Under the pieces are notes generated by a model. It ran no database searches and had not been told where the DNA came from. It saw only the letters and a program-made list of their open reading frames with translations. Shown here one piece after another: positions 1-13,492 of a DNA stretch of 22,053 nt. The position numbers and the translations under genes are program-made. Source of the stretch: Chrysochromulina tobinii (lineage: Eukaryota; Haptophyta; Prymnesiales; Chrysochromulinaceae); the NCBI GenBank assembly GCA_001275005.1, contig JWZX01002104.1, positions 1-22,053 on the forward strand, written 5' to 3'. Within the stretch, counting starts at the first letter, position 1. Every line of letters starts with the position of its first letter.

Positions 1-5229
<5,229 letters not shown>

Positions 5230-5741
5230 TGACCTCTGAACGTAAAGTAAGCACGCGGAGTCTCCCGCGCGCGAAGCGAAGAATTTTGTCCGGTGAGCGC
5301 CGGTGTGACGGATCAAGAACCTCTTTCTACTTTCAGTCTTCAACCTGTCCCGGATGTTGGACCAGGACTATCGTCTATCCCGTCCGGACTCCTCTCGGAC
5401 CGGACGCGACTGACCCTCTCGTGGTCTCGACGGACGCGGGTCGCGGCTAGACAAGCGGGCAGCTGCGCAGCGTCCAGCGAACCAGCGTCGTGCGTCGAGC
5501 GTGCCGCCGGAAGCCGGGGCGTCCCGGGTTGCCAATACATCATGTAAACAAGTAACTCACGACCACAAAGTAACTCACAACCACACGTGCCACTCACGGC
5601 CGACACTCCAGCCACGACGACGCTCTCGAGAGCCCTTCGCCCCAGCACGCATCCGCACGCACACACCTCTCACAGCCCACAGCCTGCCACTGCCACCTCA
5701 GCCTGCCGCCATGACAAGGTACGCCGAGGCGGGCCGCGCGC
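5230..5741. other. Intergenic region between convergent 3' ends
   Basis: It lies between the stops of the BEACH gene (+) and the AK7-like gene (-), so it should hold both 3' UTRs. I see no convincing coding sequence. An 18-bp unit (agtaactcac followed by gaccacaa or aaccacac) is tandemly duplicated at 5551-5568 and 5569-5586. No clear polyadenylation signal is recognised. Confidence 0.6.
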
Positions 5742-7703
5742 TCACGCAAAGCTCTCCTCCTCCTGCGGGTTGTTCTTGAAGAGGTACTCGGCGATGTAGT
5801 CCACGGGGTCCTCGGGCTTCACCTTGCACACCTCGATGAGCCCCTCGGTGAGCGTCGGGATGACGTTGGCCATCAAGTAGTTGCGCAGCGGGATGGAGCG
5901 CACCTCGAGCAGCTCGCTCTCCTGCTGCTTCACCTCGGCCGCCCGGGTCGACTCGTGCTCCTCGCGCCGCTTGCGCTCCGCAGCGTCGGCCCGCGCCTGC
6001 GCAGCCTTCTGCTCGTCCGCATGGCGCTTCGCTTCGGCCGCCTCGGCCTCCTCGAGCGCCTTCTTCGCCGCGATCTCCTCCTCCGTCGGCCCGTAGTTAC
6101 GCGGCTGCCCAAGGTAGACGCGTGCCTTCGAGAGCAGCGCGTCCGCGGCCGTGGTCGCCTTCACCTGGAGCGGCCCGAGCACTTCGACGCCCTTGAGCGC
6201 CGGCAGCGCGAGCACAGAGCTCGGCGAGTCTTCCGCGTTGGTCGCGGCATACTCGGCGAGCATGGCACCGAGCTGCTCCTCGGTCATCGCGGGCGTGCTG
6301 AGCGCGAGCTGCTTCTCCTTGATGACCGCCTCGTCCGCCTCGAGCGTGATCACAAACTCGGGCGCCGCGGCAGCCAGGGGGGGCGGCGGCGCCCCCTCCT
6401 CGGGAGGCGGAGGCGGCTCCTCCCCCTCAGCCCCCGCCGGCTTGGTCGGGAAGATGAGGGCGGCCTGCGCTAGGTTCTTCGGGAAGCCCTGCAGGACGTA
6501 GCCCTGGTTGCGGCAGGTCGTCGTGGTCAGCGCCGCGGTGAGCACCTTGCCCATGAGCTCGTCGGACACGTTGCCGCCCGCCGCAGCCACCTCGGCGGCC
6601 AGCGCATCGCCCTTGCCAGCCGCCTCGGCGACCGCCGCCGACGCGTGCACATACGGAAGCTTGTACTCGGCGACGAGCGCGGCCGCGAGCTCAGACTTGG
6701 CGAGCTCGTCGTTCCCGTGCACGAGCAGGCGCAGCGGCTGCAGCCCGCGCGACGATCGGAACTCCTCGACCACCTTGGGCATGTGCGCGAGCATCCCCTC
6801 TTTCGAGTGCCACTCGATGCCCAGGTCGTTGATCGCCGCCGCCGCCAGCTTGAGCCCGGGCGTATCGCCGATGGGCGCACCCACCTGAAAGAACTCGTAG
6901 TCGGGCATGAGCAGCAGGCTGTCGCGCGCGGGCGGCGCGAGCACCTCGCCTGTGCCCAGCTCCTTGCTCAGCGCGCTCACCACACCGGCGAGAGTCTGCG
7001 GCGCCTCCGGGCTGTCCACGGCGATGAGGTACGGCAGCGAGTCGCTCTCGAGGAGCTTGAGCACCACACTGCACAGGTCGGTCACGTGGATCGTCGGCAG
7101 CACGTTCGAGCCGTCGCTCATGCTCAGCAGGGGCAGCGCGGCGTTGCTCCACGCCGTCTTGAACAGCGTGTGGAACACGTCCTCCTCCTCTCCGTATGTG
7201 AGGCCCGCGGCGACCACGTGCGCGCGCAGCCCCTCACGCTTCGATTTGGTGACGAGCTTCTCGAGGGAAACAAGCTCCTTGTAGTTGCCGTGCGGGCGGC
7301 GCGTCTTGTAGTCCGACTCCGTGAGCGGCCTCTCGGGCTCGTCCGCATTCGGCGACGTGCGCGCCCACGCCATGATGCTCGAGACGCCCACGAGCACCTT
7401 CGGAGTCTCGAGCTGCCCCGCCTGCGAAATGGCGGCGAGGATGGCCTCCGACATCTCCATGTCACCGAGGCAGTCGAGCACGGTGATCTCCGACTCGAGG
7501 AACGCAGCCACGAGCGACGCCGGCTTCGTATCTACCACCCGAGACACGGCGAGCGGCTTTGGCGCAGAGGCGTTCAAGGTGCCGAGAACCTCAAAGCCGG
7601 CGGCCGCGAAGCGTTTGCTCAGGTTGCGACCGACGAAGCCCGAGCAATTGGCCACGAAGACCTTCTTCGGCGGAATGTAAGGCTCGACCTCCTCGTCAGC
7701 CAT
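5742..7703 (-). CDS. AK7: Adenylate kinase 7-like protein (Rossmann / AK / Dpy-30)
   Basis: A single exon of 653 residues. The chosen start (MADEEVEPYIPPKK, ATG at 7703) has A at -3 and G at +4; a longer reading would need a TTG. Order: NAD(P)-binding-like Rossmann region with SGFVGRNL (about 14-300); adenylate-kinase-like region (about 325-520) with a P-loop-position segment GNDELAKS (330-337) and GFPKNLAQA (406-414); a Pro/Glu-rich insertion (about 424-444); a charged coiled-coil (about 545-600); and a C-terminal Dpy-30 motif (about 601-646). This is the architecture of ciliary AK7, which handles adenine nucleotides in axonemes; human AK7 is of similar length. The P-loop lacks the usual Gly before Lys, so catalysis is uncertain. 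The 198 bases to the next gene hold a duplicated gaattgatggct (7781-7804). Confidence 0.92.
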   Translation of the reverse strand: MADEEVEPYIPPKKVFVANCSGFVGRNLSKRFAAAGFEVLGTLNASAPKPLAVSRVVDTKPASLVAAFLESEITVLDCLGDMEMSEAILAAISQAGQLETPKVLVGVSSIMAWARTSPNADEPERPLTESDYKTRRPHGNYKELVSLEKLVTKSKREGLRAHVVAAGLTYGEEEDVFHTLFKTAWSNAALPLLSMSDGSNVLPTIHVTDLCSVVLKLLESDSLPYLIAVDSPEAPQTLAGVVSALSKELGTGEVLAPPARDSLLLMPDYEFFQVGAPIGDTPGLKLAAAAINDLGIEWHSKEGMLAHMPKVVEEFRSSRGLQPLRLLVHGNDELAKSELAAALVAEYKLPYVHASAAVAEAAGKGDALAAEVAAAGGNVSDELMGKVLTAALTTTTCRNQGYVLQGFPKNLAQAALIFPTKPAGAEGEEPPPPPEEGAPPPPLAAAAPEFVITLEADEAVIKEKQLALSTPAMTEEQLGAMLAEYAATNAEDSPSSVLALPALKGVEVLGPLQVKATTAADALLSKARVYLGQPRNYGPTEEEIAAKKALEEAEAAEAKRHADEQKAAQARADAAERKRREEHESTRAAEVKQQESELLEVRSIPLRNYLMANVIPTLTEGLIEVCKVKPEDPVDYIAEYLFKNNPQEEESFA

Positions 7704-7901
7704 CGTGTCAACGGTAAACAATGTGTCTCAACGGCGGGCCATCAATTGTCGTTTTTCCTCTGTCTTGTCGGATATCATCGAGAATTGATGGCTGAATTGA
7801 TGGCTAAGAAACACTCATACACATTGTCGACGTCATCGAGGAGCAGCCAGAGAAGGCGTGCTCACTGATGCTCATGAGGCCGATGGGTAGGGTGATCGAC
7901 G

Positions 7902-9479
7902 TCAGCGACGTGTCCCCACGGCCTCTCTCTTCCTCTTTGCGGCCTCTCTCTTTCCCCTCTCTTCGGCCGCTTCCCAAGCCAGGGCCAGTGCATCAAGCTC
8001 GGGCCCGAGCTCGAGCTCCACAGCTCTGCCCAGCCGGCAGGTGGCGCCGAGCATCGCGAGCATATTTGTGGGCTCAAGGACAAGCTCGGATATGCTGGAG
8101 CTGGCCGAGGGCATCCCCAGGGGTGCTGGTGGCGACGGTTGAGACCATGGCAATGGCGGTGGTGGCGGTGGTGGCGATGGTGGCGACGGTGGCGACGGTG
8201 GAGGTGAAGGTGCTGGGGGTACAGGGGGTGATATCTGGCGAATCACCCGGTAGAGGAGATCACCGGGTAAATGGAAGAGGAGGCACTCAGGTTGTGATTG
8301 GTTCAGCGCAGACCTTGTCTCCCTTGCTGCCGACGACGGCTCCGGCTCTGGCTCCACCACCCTCTCACCCTCCTCCTCATCATCCGTCATCGGCATCATA
8401 TCCGCCGCCTCGTCGTCTGCCGCCTCGTCGTCCACCGCCCTTTCGGCCGCGGCCGCCTTGACGGCCGCCGCTTTGTCGACCTCTGTCTTGTCGGATGCTG
8501 CCCTTTCGGACGCTGCCTTCTCGGCCGCCGCCCATTCGGCGGCCGCCTTCCCGGCCGCCGCCTTCCCGGCTGCTGCCGCCCATTCGGCGGCCGCCTTCCC
8601 GGCCGCTGCCCTTTCGGCCGCCGCCTCCTTGTCGGCCGCCTCCTTGTCGGCCGCCGCCTTGTCGGCCTCTGTCTTGTCCGATGCTGCCCTTTCGGCCGCC
8701 GCCTTCTCGGCCGCTGCCCATTCGTCGGCCGCCGCCTTCTCGGCCGCTGCCCATTCGGCCGCCGCCCTCTCGGCCGCCGCCCATTCGGCCGCCGCCTTCT
8801 CGGCCGCTGTCTTCTCGGTCGCTGACAAGGCGGCGGCCTTGTCGGCCTCTGTCTTGCCGGATGCTGCCCTTTCGGCCGCCGCCTTGTCGGCCGCCGCTTT
8901 GTCGGCCGCTGCCCATTCGGCCGCTGCCCTCTCGGCCGCCGACCATTCGGCCGCCGCCTTCTCGGCCGCTGCCTTCTCGGTCGCTGCCCTTTTGGCCGCC
9001 TCCTTGTCGGCCGCCGCCTTGTCAGCCGCTGCCCTCTCCATCCCAGCCCCCTCAGAGCCCAGTTGACGAAGCTGGGCGCGCGCCCACCCAGCGGGTGGCT
9101 TCGTCATGATGCTCGGGATCGCGCACGCTAGCTGCAGCGCCTGTTCGAGATTGGTAGGAGGATGGCTCGCGTCTCCGCCATGGTGGAGCGTGGGCGCTTG
9201 CTGGAACTCGCGCCCTTGCATTTCGAGCCGCCGAAGCACGTCGAGGTTCTGCAGAATGTACGCGAGCTTGGCAGTGACGCTCGTGCAGTCCGCCTGCCAC
9301 AAACGGTGGTATTCTTGCACTGCGTGCATCAGCTCCCGGCGGCGCAGGTGGCACTGTCGGAACCACATCTGGTCGCCGGCGCACTGGGCCTGGTACGTCT
9401 CTTGCTGTAGCTGCAGCTGTTGCCACTCGTAGAAGATTGTCGCCGACTGCATCTGCCCATGCAGCAGCTGCTCGTGCAT
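7902..9479 (-). CDS. F-box-like protein with long Ala-rich pentad-repeat helix
   Basis: 525 residues, ATG at 9479, intronless. Residues 1-95 look helical or coiled-coil and rich in Gln, Leu and Trp. Residues 148-350 are pentads such as [15 protein letters not shown] and AAADK, resembling designed rigid EAAAK helices. An acidic stretch follows (350-382). An F-box-like motif comes next: [13 protein letters not shown] (404-416), a poly-Pro/Ser insertion (418-452), then [16 protein letters not shown] (472-487). A basic tail ends the protein. F-box proteins bind Skp1 and bring substrates to SCF ubiquitin ligases; that role is inferred from a weak motif split by the proline stretch. The coding strand is supported by the well-formed N-terminal sequence and the uninterrupted frame; opposite-strand frames here are antisense to the repeat. 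Confidence 0.75.
   Translation of the reverse strand: MHEQLLHGQMQSATIFYEWQQLQLQQETYQAQCAGDQMWFRQCHLRRRELMHAVQEYHRLWQADCTSVTAKLAYILQNLDVLRRLEMQGREFQQAPTLHHGGDASHPPTNLEQALQLACAIPSIMTKPPAGWARAQLRQLGSEGAGMERAAADKAAADKEAAKRAATEKAAAEKAAAEWSAAERAAAEWAAADKAAADKAAAERAASGKTEADKAAALSATEKTAAEKAAAEWAAAERAAAEWAAAEKAAADEWAAAEKAAAERAASDKTEADKAAADKEAADKEAAAERAAAGKAAAEWAAAAGKAAAGKAAAEWAAAEKAASERAASDKTEVDKAAAVKAAAAERAVDDEAADDEAADMMPMTDDEEEGERVVEPEPEPSSAARETRSALNQSQPECLLFHLPGDLLYRVIRQISPPVPPAPSPPPSPPSPPSPPPPPPPLPWSQPSPPAPLGMPSASSSISELVLEPTNMLAMLGATCRLGRAVELELGPELDALALAWEAAEERGKREAAKRKREAVGTRR
8430..9038 (-). repeat. 15-bp coding minisatellite (Ala-rich pentads)
   Basis: Roughly forty 15-bp units based on gcggccgagaaggcg, read on the minus strand, encode A-A-A-[E/D]-[K/W/R]. 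A higher-order period of about 60 residues is marked by ERAAS[G/D]KTE[A/V]DKAAA at residues about 203, 263 and 325. The frame is intact throughout. Confidence 0.85.
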
Positions 9480-9485
9480 CGTCAG

Positions 9486-9647
9486 GTGACGAAGTTCAGC
9501 CAGACTAACGAGATCACGATCACGTCAAAGCTCGGTACCAGCCTCTATCCCGGATGGGAGGGAGCCGAGCTGCGCGCCGTGCTGGTGCGCAAGGCTGCGG
9601 GCGTCGCGGCGAAGGACGACAAGGAAGACGAGGAAGACGACGCTTGA
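9486..9647 (+). pseudogene. Orphan terminal-exon candidate, unrecognised product
   Basis: It follows a plausible acceptor (catcgtcag) and reads VTKFSQTNEITITSKLGTSL, continues through YPGWEGAELRAVLVRKA and ends in an acidic tail KDDKEDEEDDA with TGA at 9645-9647. Codons are strongly GC-ending, and the peptide looks like a folded-protein C-terminus rather than chance. No upstream exon is visible on this strand, because the sequence before it is the F-box gene read antisense. It could be a fragment left by rearrangement, the last exon of a gene with distant exons, or chance. I do not recognise the family. Confidence 0.35.
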
Positions 9648-9943
9648 ACCTCCAATCGCGTTCGTTTGGCCGCCGCCCCCCCTGCTGCCGCGCCGCCCGG
9701 ACCGGACGAGCGAGCAGAAGTGCATGAGTGCCCCCGGGTGGGAGAGCACAGTGATGAGAGCAGCGATGAAGAGAGTACTGAGATACAGTGTTAACATTCA
9801 CACACACGCATGGCTGGCCGAGCTCAAGTGTTAACATTCACACATGGTCGCATGAGGTCGCAACCGTCTCCATTGGGAGGGCGCTCAACACAACGCTCCC
9901 GATTTTACTTTGGTACCCTGTGTAGGGCGCTACGTAACTCCTT
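9648..9943. other. Intergenic region with paired motif
   Basis: No coding signal. A direct repeat, agtgttaacattcacaca, occurs at about 9787 and 9827 (40-bp spacing); each copy contains the palindrome GTTAAC. It lies just beyond the 3' end of the PsbP-like gene. Confidence 0.5.
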
Positions 9944-10663
9944 TCACGCAGCGGCGGCGTCCACGGAGAATGACGAGCGCAGCAGCCGCAGTGCGGTGCC
10001 TGCGCGCTTCCACTGGTCAGGGCTGGCGTCGACTCGCACCACGTGGAGCTGGCCAGCGCGCACGCCGCAGGAGAGCAGGATGACCTTGTTTGGGAGGCAC
10101 GCCGTCGCCATCTCCGTGTCGCACTTGCTGGGCGACAGCGCAAGGTCGAAGTCGTAGAACGTGACGCCGTTGCTCTTGCGCACCGCAGCCGCGACGAGGT
10201 CGGCGCGCACCAGCTCGGGCTCGAGCTCGAGCGTGCGGACGAGGTCGATCTGCTCGGGGCGGCCGAGCGCTGCCGTCTCGGGCCGGTCCGTCACGATCGT
10301 GCGCATCACGACGCCGGTCGCAGCGCTGCCGAGCGTCGGGTCCTCGTACGAGCCATCCTCACGCAGCTTCCAGGCGGCGAGGATCTGCAGTGAAGCAGCG
10401 CCCTGACGCAACGTGCGGAACTGCGTCTCGCCCGAGTAGTCATCTAGCAGCTTGCCGTCGCCGTCAAACTTGAGGATCTGCGAGGCGACATCCGCATGCG
10501 CAGGCAGCGGCGGCGCTGCGACCGAGAGCAAGCCCGCCGCGGAAGCGGCGCGAACGCCGCAGGCGGCGGCCGCACGCACGAGCACGCCTCGGCGGTCGCA
10601 ACTTGTGCCATGGGGCGCCTCAGCGACGAGGAGCGCTAGGAAGGGAGCAAGCAAGGCGAACAT
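9944..10663 (-). CDS. PsbP-family thylakoid-lumen protein
   Basis: 239 residues, single exon. Residues 1-16 form a hydrophobic signal peptide (MFALLAPFLALLVAEA) for entry into a secondary plastid. A short basic transit region with a twin arginine (DRRG, 24-25) and a hydrophobic stretch follows, ending in AHA (55-57), the expected lumen cleavage site and typical of Tat substrates. The remaining roughly 180 residues fit the PsbP fold, for example YSGETQFRTL and GVVMRTIVTDRPETAALGRP. PsbP and PsbP-like proteins support the oxygen-evolving complex or photosystem assembly; which subtype this is cannot be decided by eye. It is divergent from the methyltransferase gene. Confidence 0.85.
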   Translation of the reverse strand: MFALLAPFLALLVAEAPHGTSCDRRGVLVRAAAACGVRAASAAGLLSVAAPPLPAHADVASQILKFDGDGKLLDDYSGETQFRTLRQGAASLQILAAWKLREDGSYEDPTLGSAATGVVMRTIVTDRPETAALGRPEQIDLVRTLELEPELVRADLVAAAVRKSNGVTFYDFDLALSPSKCDTEMATACLPNKVILLSCGVRAGQLHVVRVDASPDQWKRAGTALRLLRSSFSVDAAAA

Positions 10664-10791
10664 TCTCGATGTGCCAAACTTTCTCGACTTTCCTGTGCAA
10701 ATCCCCGACGAACGCGAGTTGGTACAGAAAGCTTATCACACCCCGTCGTTACGAATCAGGGCTCTCTTCACACAACCCCGTGGGCGTCGCC
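10664..10791. promoter_or_regulatory. Shared promoter region of divergent PsbP-like and methyltransferase genes
   Basis: Only 128 bases separate the two ATG codons, so both promoters and 5' UTRs must lie here or extend into the neighbouring gene. The interval is less GC-rich than the flanking coding sequence. No TATA box is recognised. Confidence 0.6.
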
Positions 10792-12201
10792 ATGGACTCT
10801 TTCCTCGCCGCGGCCGCCGCGCGGCAGCCACCTGCAGCGGTGGACGTGGATTCCCTTTCGATCAGTGAATTGAAAGAGCTCATTTCGAAGGCGCGCATGA
10901 GCTTTGCCGACTGCATCGACAAGGCAGAGCTCCGATCGCGAGCACGAGAAGCGGCGGCTGCACTGGCACAGGCACCACCATCCCAACCACCAAGCACTGT
11001 GTCCTACACGCAGGACGACTGCCTCGAGCTGCTCGAGTGCGCGCGGTATGGGGAGGACGATGATATCGAGACGTTGCGCGCTCTACTGCACCAGGGTGTG
11101 CCCGTCGACTTTGCAGACGACGGCGGCAACACGGCGTTGCACAAGGCGAGCGCAAACGGCCACGTGGCGATCGTCAAGCTGCTCGCCGCTGCCGGCGCCG
11201 CGCACAAACCAAACGCCTCGGGCAACTATCCATTGCACTGGGCCGTCCAACAAGGACAGTACGAAGCCACGAAGGCGCTGCTCGAGGCCTATCAGGATAT
11301 CGACGTCCTGGCCCAGAACGGTTTCGGCCGTTCGGTGTCCTCCGAGGCGTTCGCCAAGAATGACGCGCGCCTGGTGGAGCTCGTGCTGCAACACCCATCG
11401 GCCGAGAAGCTCGAGCCGGCTGGCGACGGCGCGGACGGCGACGAGGACGGCGACGGCGACGGCGACGGCGGCATGGCCGACGTGGAGGCAGAGGAGACGC
11501 ATGCATTCGAGTTCGTGCGCGGCAGTCCGTCCGTCCACTTGCGCGAGCTCGCGCACCTCGGATCTGACGAAGCCTCGCGCGTGCTCGGCGCGTCTCCCGA
11601 CGAAGACAAGACGGGGTTGCAGCTCTGGGCGGCCTCGATCGTCCTCTCGCACTGGCTGCTCGAGATGCGCGAGAAGCTTCGAGGGCGCGAGGTGCTCGAG
11701 CTCGGGGCTGGTTGCGGCCTATGCGGCATCGTGGCCGCGAAGCTGTGCGCCACTGGCCCGGTGCTCCTCACCGACCTCGCACCGCCGACGATCGCCAACA
11801 TGGAGCACAACCTCGCCATCAACAGCCTGCCACCGACCGCAGCGCGCGCTGCTTCACTCGACTGGCGGGAGCCAAAGACTTGGCCTCCCGCACACTCCGT
11901 CGTCATCGGCGCCGACCTGGCGTATGCACGCGAGGCAGTGCCCGACTTGCTGCGCGTCGTGCGCGCGCTCGTCGCACCGGGCGGCTCCTTTCTCTACGTG
12001 GCGCCCGATTGTCGCGAAGGCGAGCCCGACTTTTTGCAAGGACTCACCGCAGCTGGCTTCGAGTGCCAGGCATCAGCCATGCCCGCCGACTACCTGCGAT
12101 GCGTGCTGCCCGAGCGCTCCGACGAAGACTTCGAGATCCTCTTCGCGGAGCTGCGCGAGCGCACGTACTCTCTGTGCGCTGATTGCATGCTGATTGCATA
12201 A
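10792..12201 (+). CDS. Ankyrin-repeat / class I methyltransferase (METTL21-FAM86-like) protein
   Basis: 469 residues from ATG 10792 (cgccATGG context); the frame is open further 5' but that part does not look conserved and overlaps the PsbP-like gene. Order: SAP-like helix pair (about 20-58, SISELKELISKARMSFADC); three ankyrin-like repeats (about 77-205, with GNTALHKASANGHVAIVKLL and GNYPLHWAVQQGQYEATKAL); Asp/Gly linker (about 213-227); Methyltransf_16-type domain (about 270-460) with TGLQLWAASIVL, motif I VLELGAGCGLCG (about 302-313) and VIGADLAYAREAVPDLL. Relatives methylate lysines of chaperones or translation factors with S-adenosylmethionine; the substrate here is unknown. The annotated last residues (DCMLIA) come from repeat units, so the true C-terminus is uncertain. 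Confidence 0.9.
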   Translation: MDSFLAAAAARQPPAAVDVDSLSISELKELISKARMSFADCIDKAELRSRAREAAAALAQAPPSQPPSTVSYTQDDCLELLECARYGEDDDIETLRALLHQGVPVDFADDGGNTALHKASANGHVAIVKLLAAAGAAHKPNASGNYPLHWAVQQGQYEATKALLEAYQDIDVLAQNGFGRSVSSEAFAKNDARLVELVLQHPSAEKLEPAGDGADGDEDGDGDGDGGMADVEAEETHAFEFVRGSPSVHLRELAHLGSDEASRVLGASPDEDKTGLQLWAASIVLSHWLLEMREKLRGREVLELGAGCGLCGIVAAKLCATGPVLLTDLAPPTIANMEHNLAINSLPPTAARAASLDWREPKTWPPAHSVVIGADLAYAREAVPDLLRVVRALVAPGGSFLYVAPDCREGEPDFLQGLTAAGFECQASAMPADYLRCVLPERSDEDFEILFAELRERTYSLCADCMLIA

Positions 12202-12275
12202 TGATGGCATACTGATGGCATACTGATGGCATACTGATGGCATACTGATTGCGAGCGCACGTACTCTCTGTGCGC
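12155..12275 (+). repeat. TGAT-unit array between perfect 25-bp direct repeats
   Basis: Bases 12155-12179 and 12251-12275 are identical. Between them lie units such as tgattgcatgc and tgatggcatac (10-11 bp), related to those in the BEACH introns. The first repeat copy is coding (RERTYSLCA); the array then supplies the stop. No GT-AG intron restoring a clear frame is obvious. Confidence 0.85.
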
Positions 12276-13492
12276 GCGCCGCCGCCCGTCGAACGCACGC
12301 ACCGCCAGTGCCGCCTTGGGATGCTCAGCACGACGCGCAGCGCACCTTGGGACCTTGGGTGGGCCTCTGCTCTGACCACGTGCGTGCCCGCCACTGTTGC
12401 CTCTCAGCTATTGCTTCACCTCTCCTCTGAGCGCCGCGGCCGAGGGCACTGTCCCGCTCTCTCAAGTGACGGCGCAAGTGCACGCCATGGATCTGTCGTG
12501 ACAGACGGGTGCGACTCGAGCCGGCAGCCGCCGCCACGGGGGCCGTCCGCGAGAGACTGCTTCACAGCGGGGGCCGTCCGCGAGAGACTGCTTCACAGCG
12601 GGGGCCGTCCGCGAGAGACTGCTTCACAGCGGGGGCCGTCCGCGAGAGACTGCTTCACAGCGGGGGCCGTCCGCGAGAGACTGCTTCACACCGACCAACA
12701 GCAACATACACAGCGGATACTCGATAGCGGATTGGTGCACACGGCGTCAGTTGTCACGTACCCGCACGTGAGACGGGTCGCGGCATGCTGGGGGATGACC
12801 TGGGCGGCGAGATCGATGTGCGATGGCCGATGCTGGGTATCGTCGTGGATGGACCGGCCGGGCGCCGGGCCCGAACCGCGATGATCATCACGCGCTTCGA
12901 CGGCCACGCGACGGTTCACGCATCACGGTAGTCGCAAGTCGGCCGGGCGCGTATCTCGTTATAAGGTTATATACATTATATCGCATTTGACAGTTACATT
13001 TTCCTCATCGTCCACTGTGGGCGCGACGCCGCGTACCCGCGACCCGGCGAGGCTGCAGGTTCGTTAACGTTTCGCGGTTATCGATACTGTCTCGACGTCG
13101 ACTCTCTTGCCCCGGCGGTAAACTGATGACCGGACAGCATCGGCAACCCAAGGCGCGCACGACTCCCCGTCGTCCGGGGACGCCGATGTACACGGATCAA
13201 TGCTGTGAGGACATGCTCAAGGCCCGGACTCCTCACACCACCATGCAGAATGCACCAAAAGCAAAACGCGGAGAACGCTGCTGACCAGAGCATGCCGAAG
13301 CGCGGCCTCTGGGAATCAAACGAAGCCGCGATATCTCCTGAGACGATGCGGAGAGGTTGCCAATGCGAGCGCACACAGCGCTGCCCGCGCAGTGCGTCTC
13401 GTTGGGCCGAGGTTCCATTCCGCATCTCAGGGCCTGAACGCGCCCGGGGGCTAACCCCGAGCGCACGGAGAGTTCTGTCAGCCAGCAGCCCC
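12276..13492. other. Gene-free interval
   Basis: Between the convergent 3' ends of the methyltransferase gene (+) and the CFAP96-like gene (-). Open frames here have no recognisable protein character and several are driven by the 31-bp repeat. Contents seen: the minisatellite at 12541-12691 and an AT-rich patch near 12952-13005 (with ttataaggttatatacatta) in otherwise GC-rich DNA. No tRNA or rRNA is recognised. Confidence 0.55.
12541..12691. repeat. 31-bp minisatellite, five copies
   Basis: Copies start at 12541, 12572, 12603, 12634 and 12665. Each begins ggccgtccgcgagagactgc and ends in a G run; the copies are essentially identical. 31 is not a multiple of three, so successive copies are read in different frames, which argues against a coding role. 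Confidence 0.9.

Noticed and set aside
7704-7721. Six-residue N-terminal extension of the AK7-like protein
   Set aside because: It would need a TTG start; the ATG at 7703 has a good context.
6645-7868. 407-residue plus-strand open frame
   Set aside because: Antisense to the AK7-like gene, an effect of high GC; no motif.
8458-9109. Long plus-strand frames with Ala/Ser or Pro/Arg repeats
   Set aside because: Antisense shadows of the F-box-like gene's 15-bp repeat; any 15-bp repeat stays open in several frames.
10603-10791. 63-residue N-terminal extension of the methyltransferase protein
   Set aside because: It overlaps the first codons of the PsbP-like gene on the other strand and shows no conserved features; the ATG at 10792 begins the protein-like sequence.
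12541-12691. CRISPR-like array
   Set aside because: The units are directly contiguous with no unique spacers, and the context is eukaryotic; this is a minisatellite.
12249-12884. 211-residue plus-strand open frame
   Set aside because: Much of it is the 31-bp repeat read in shifting frames; no protein character, and its start lies in the duplicated end of the methyltransferase gene.
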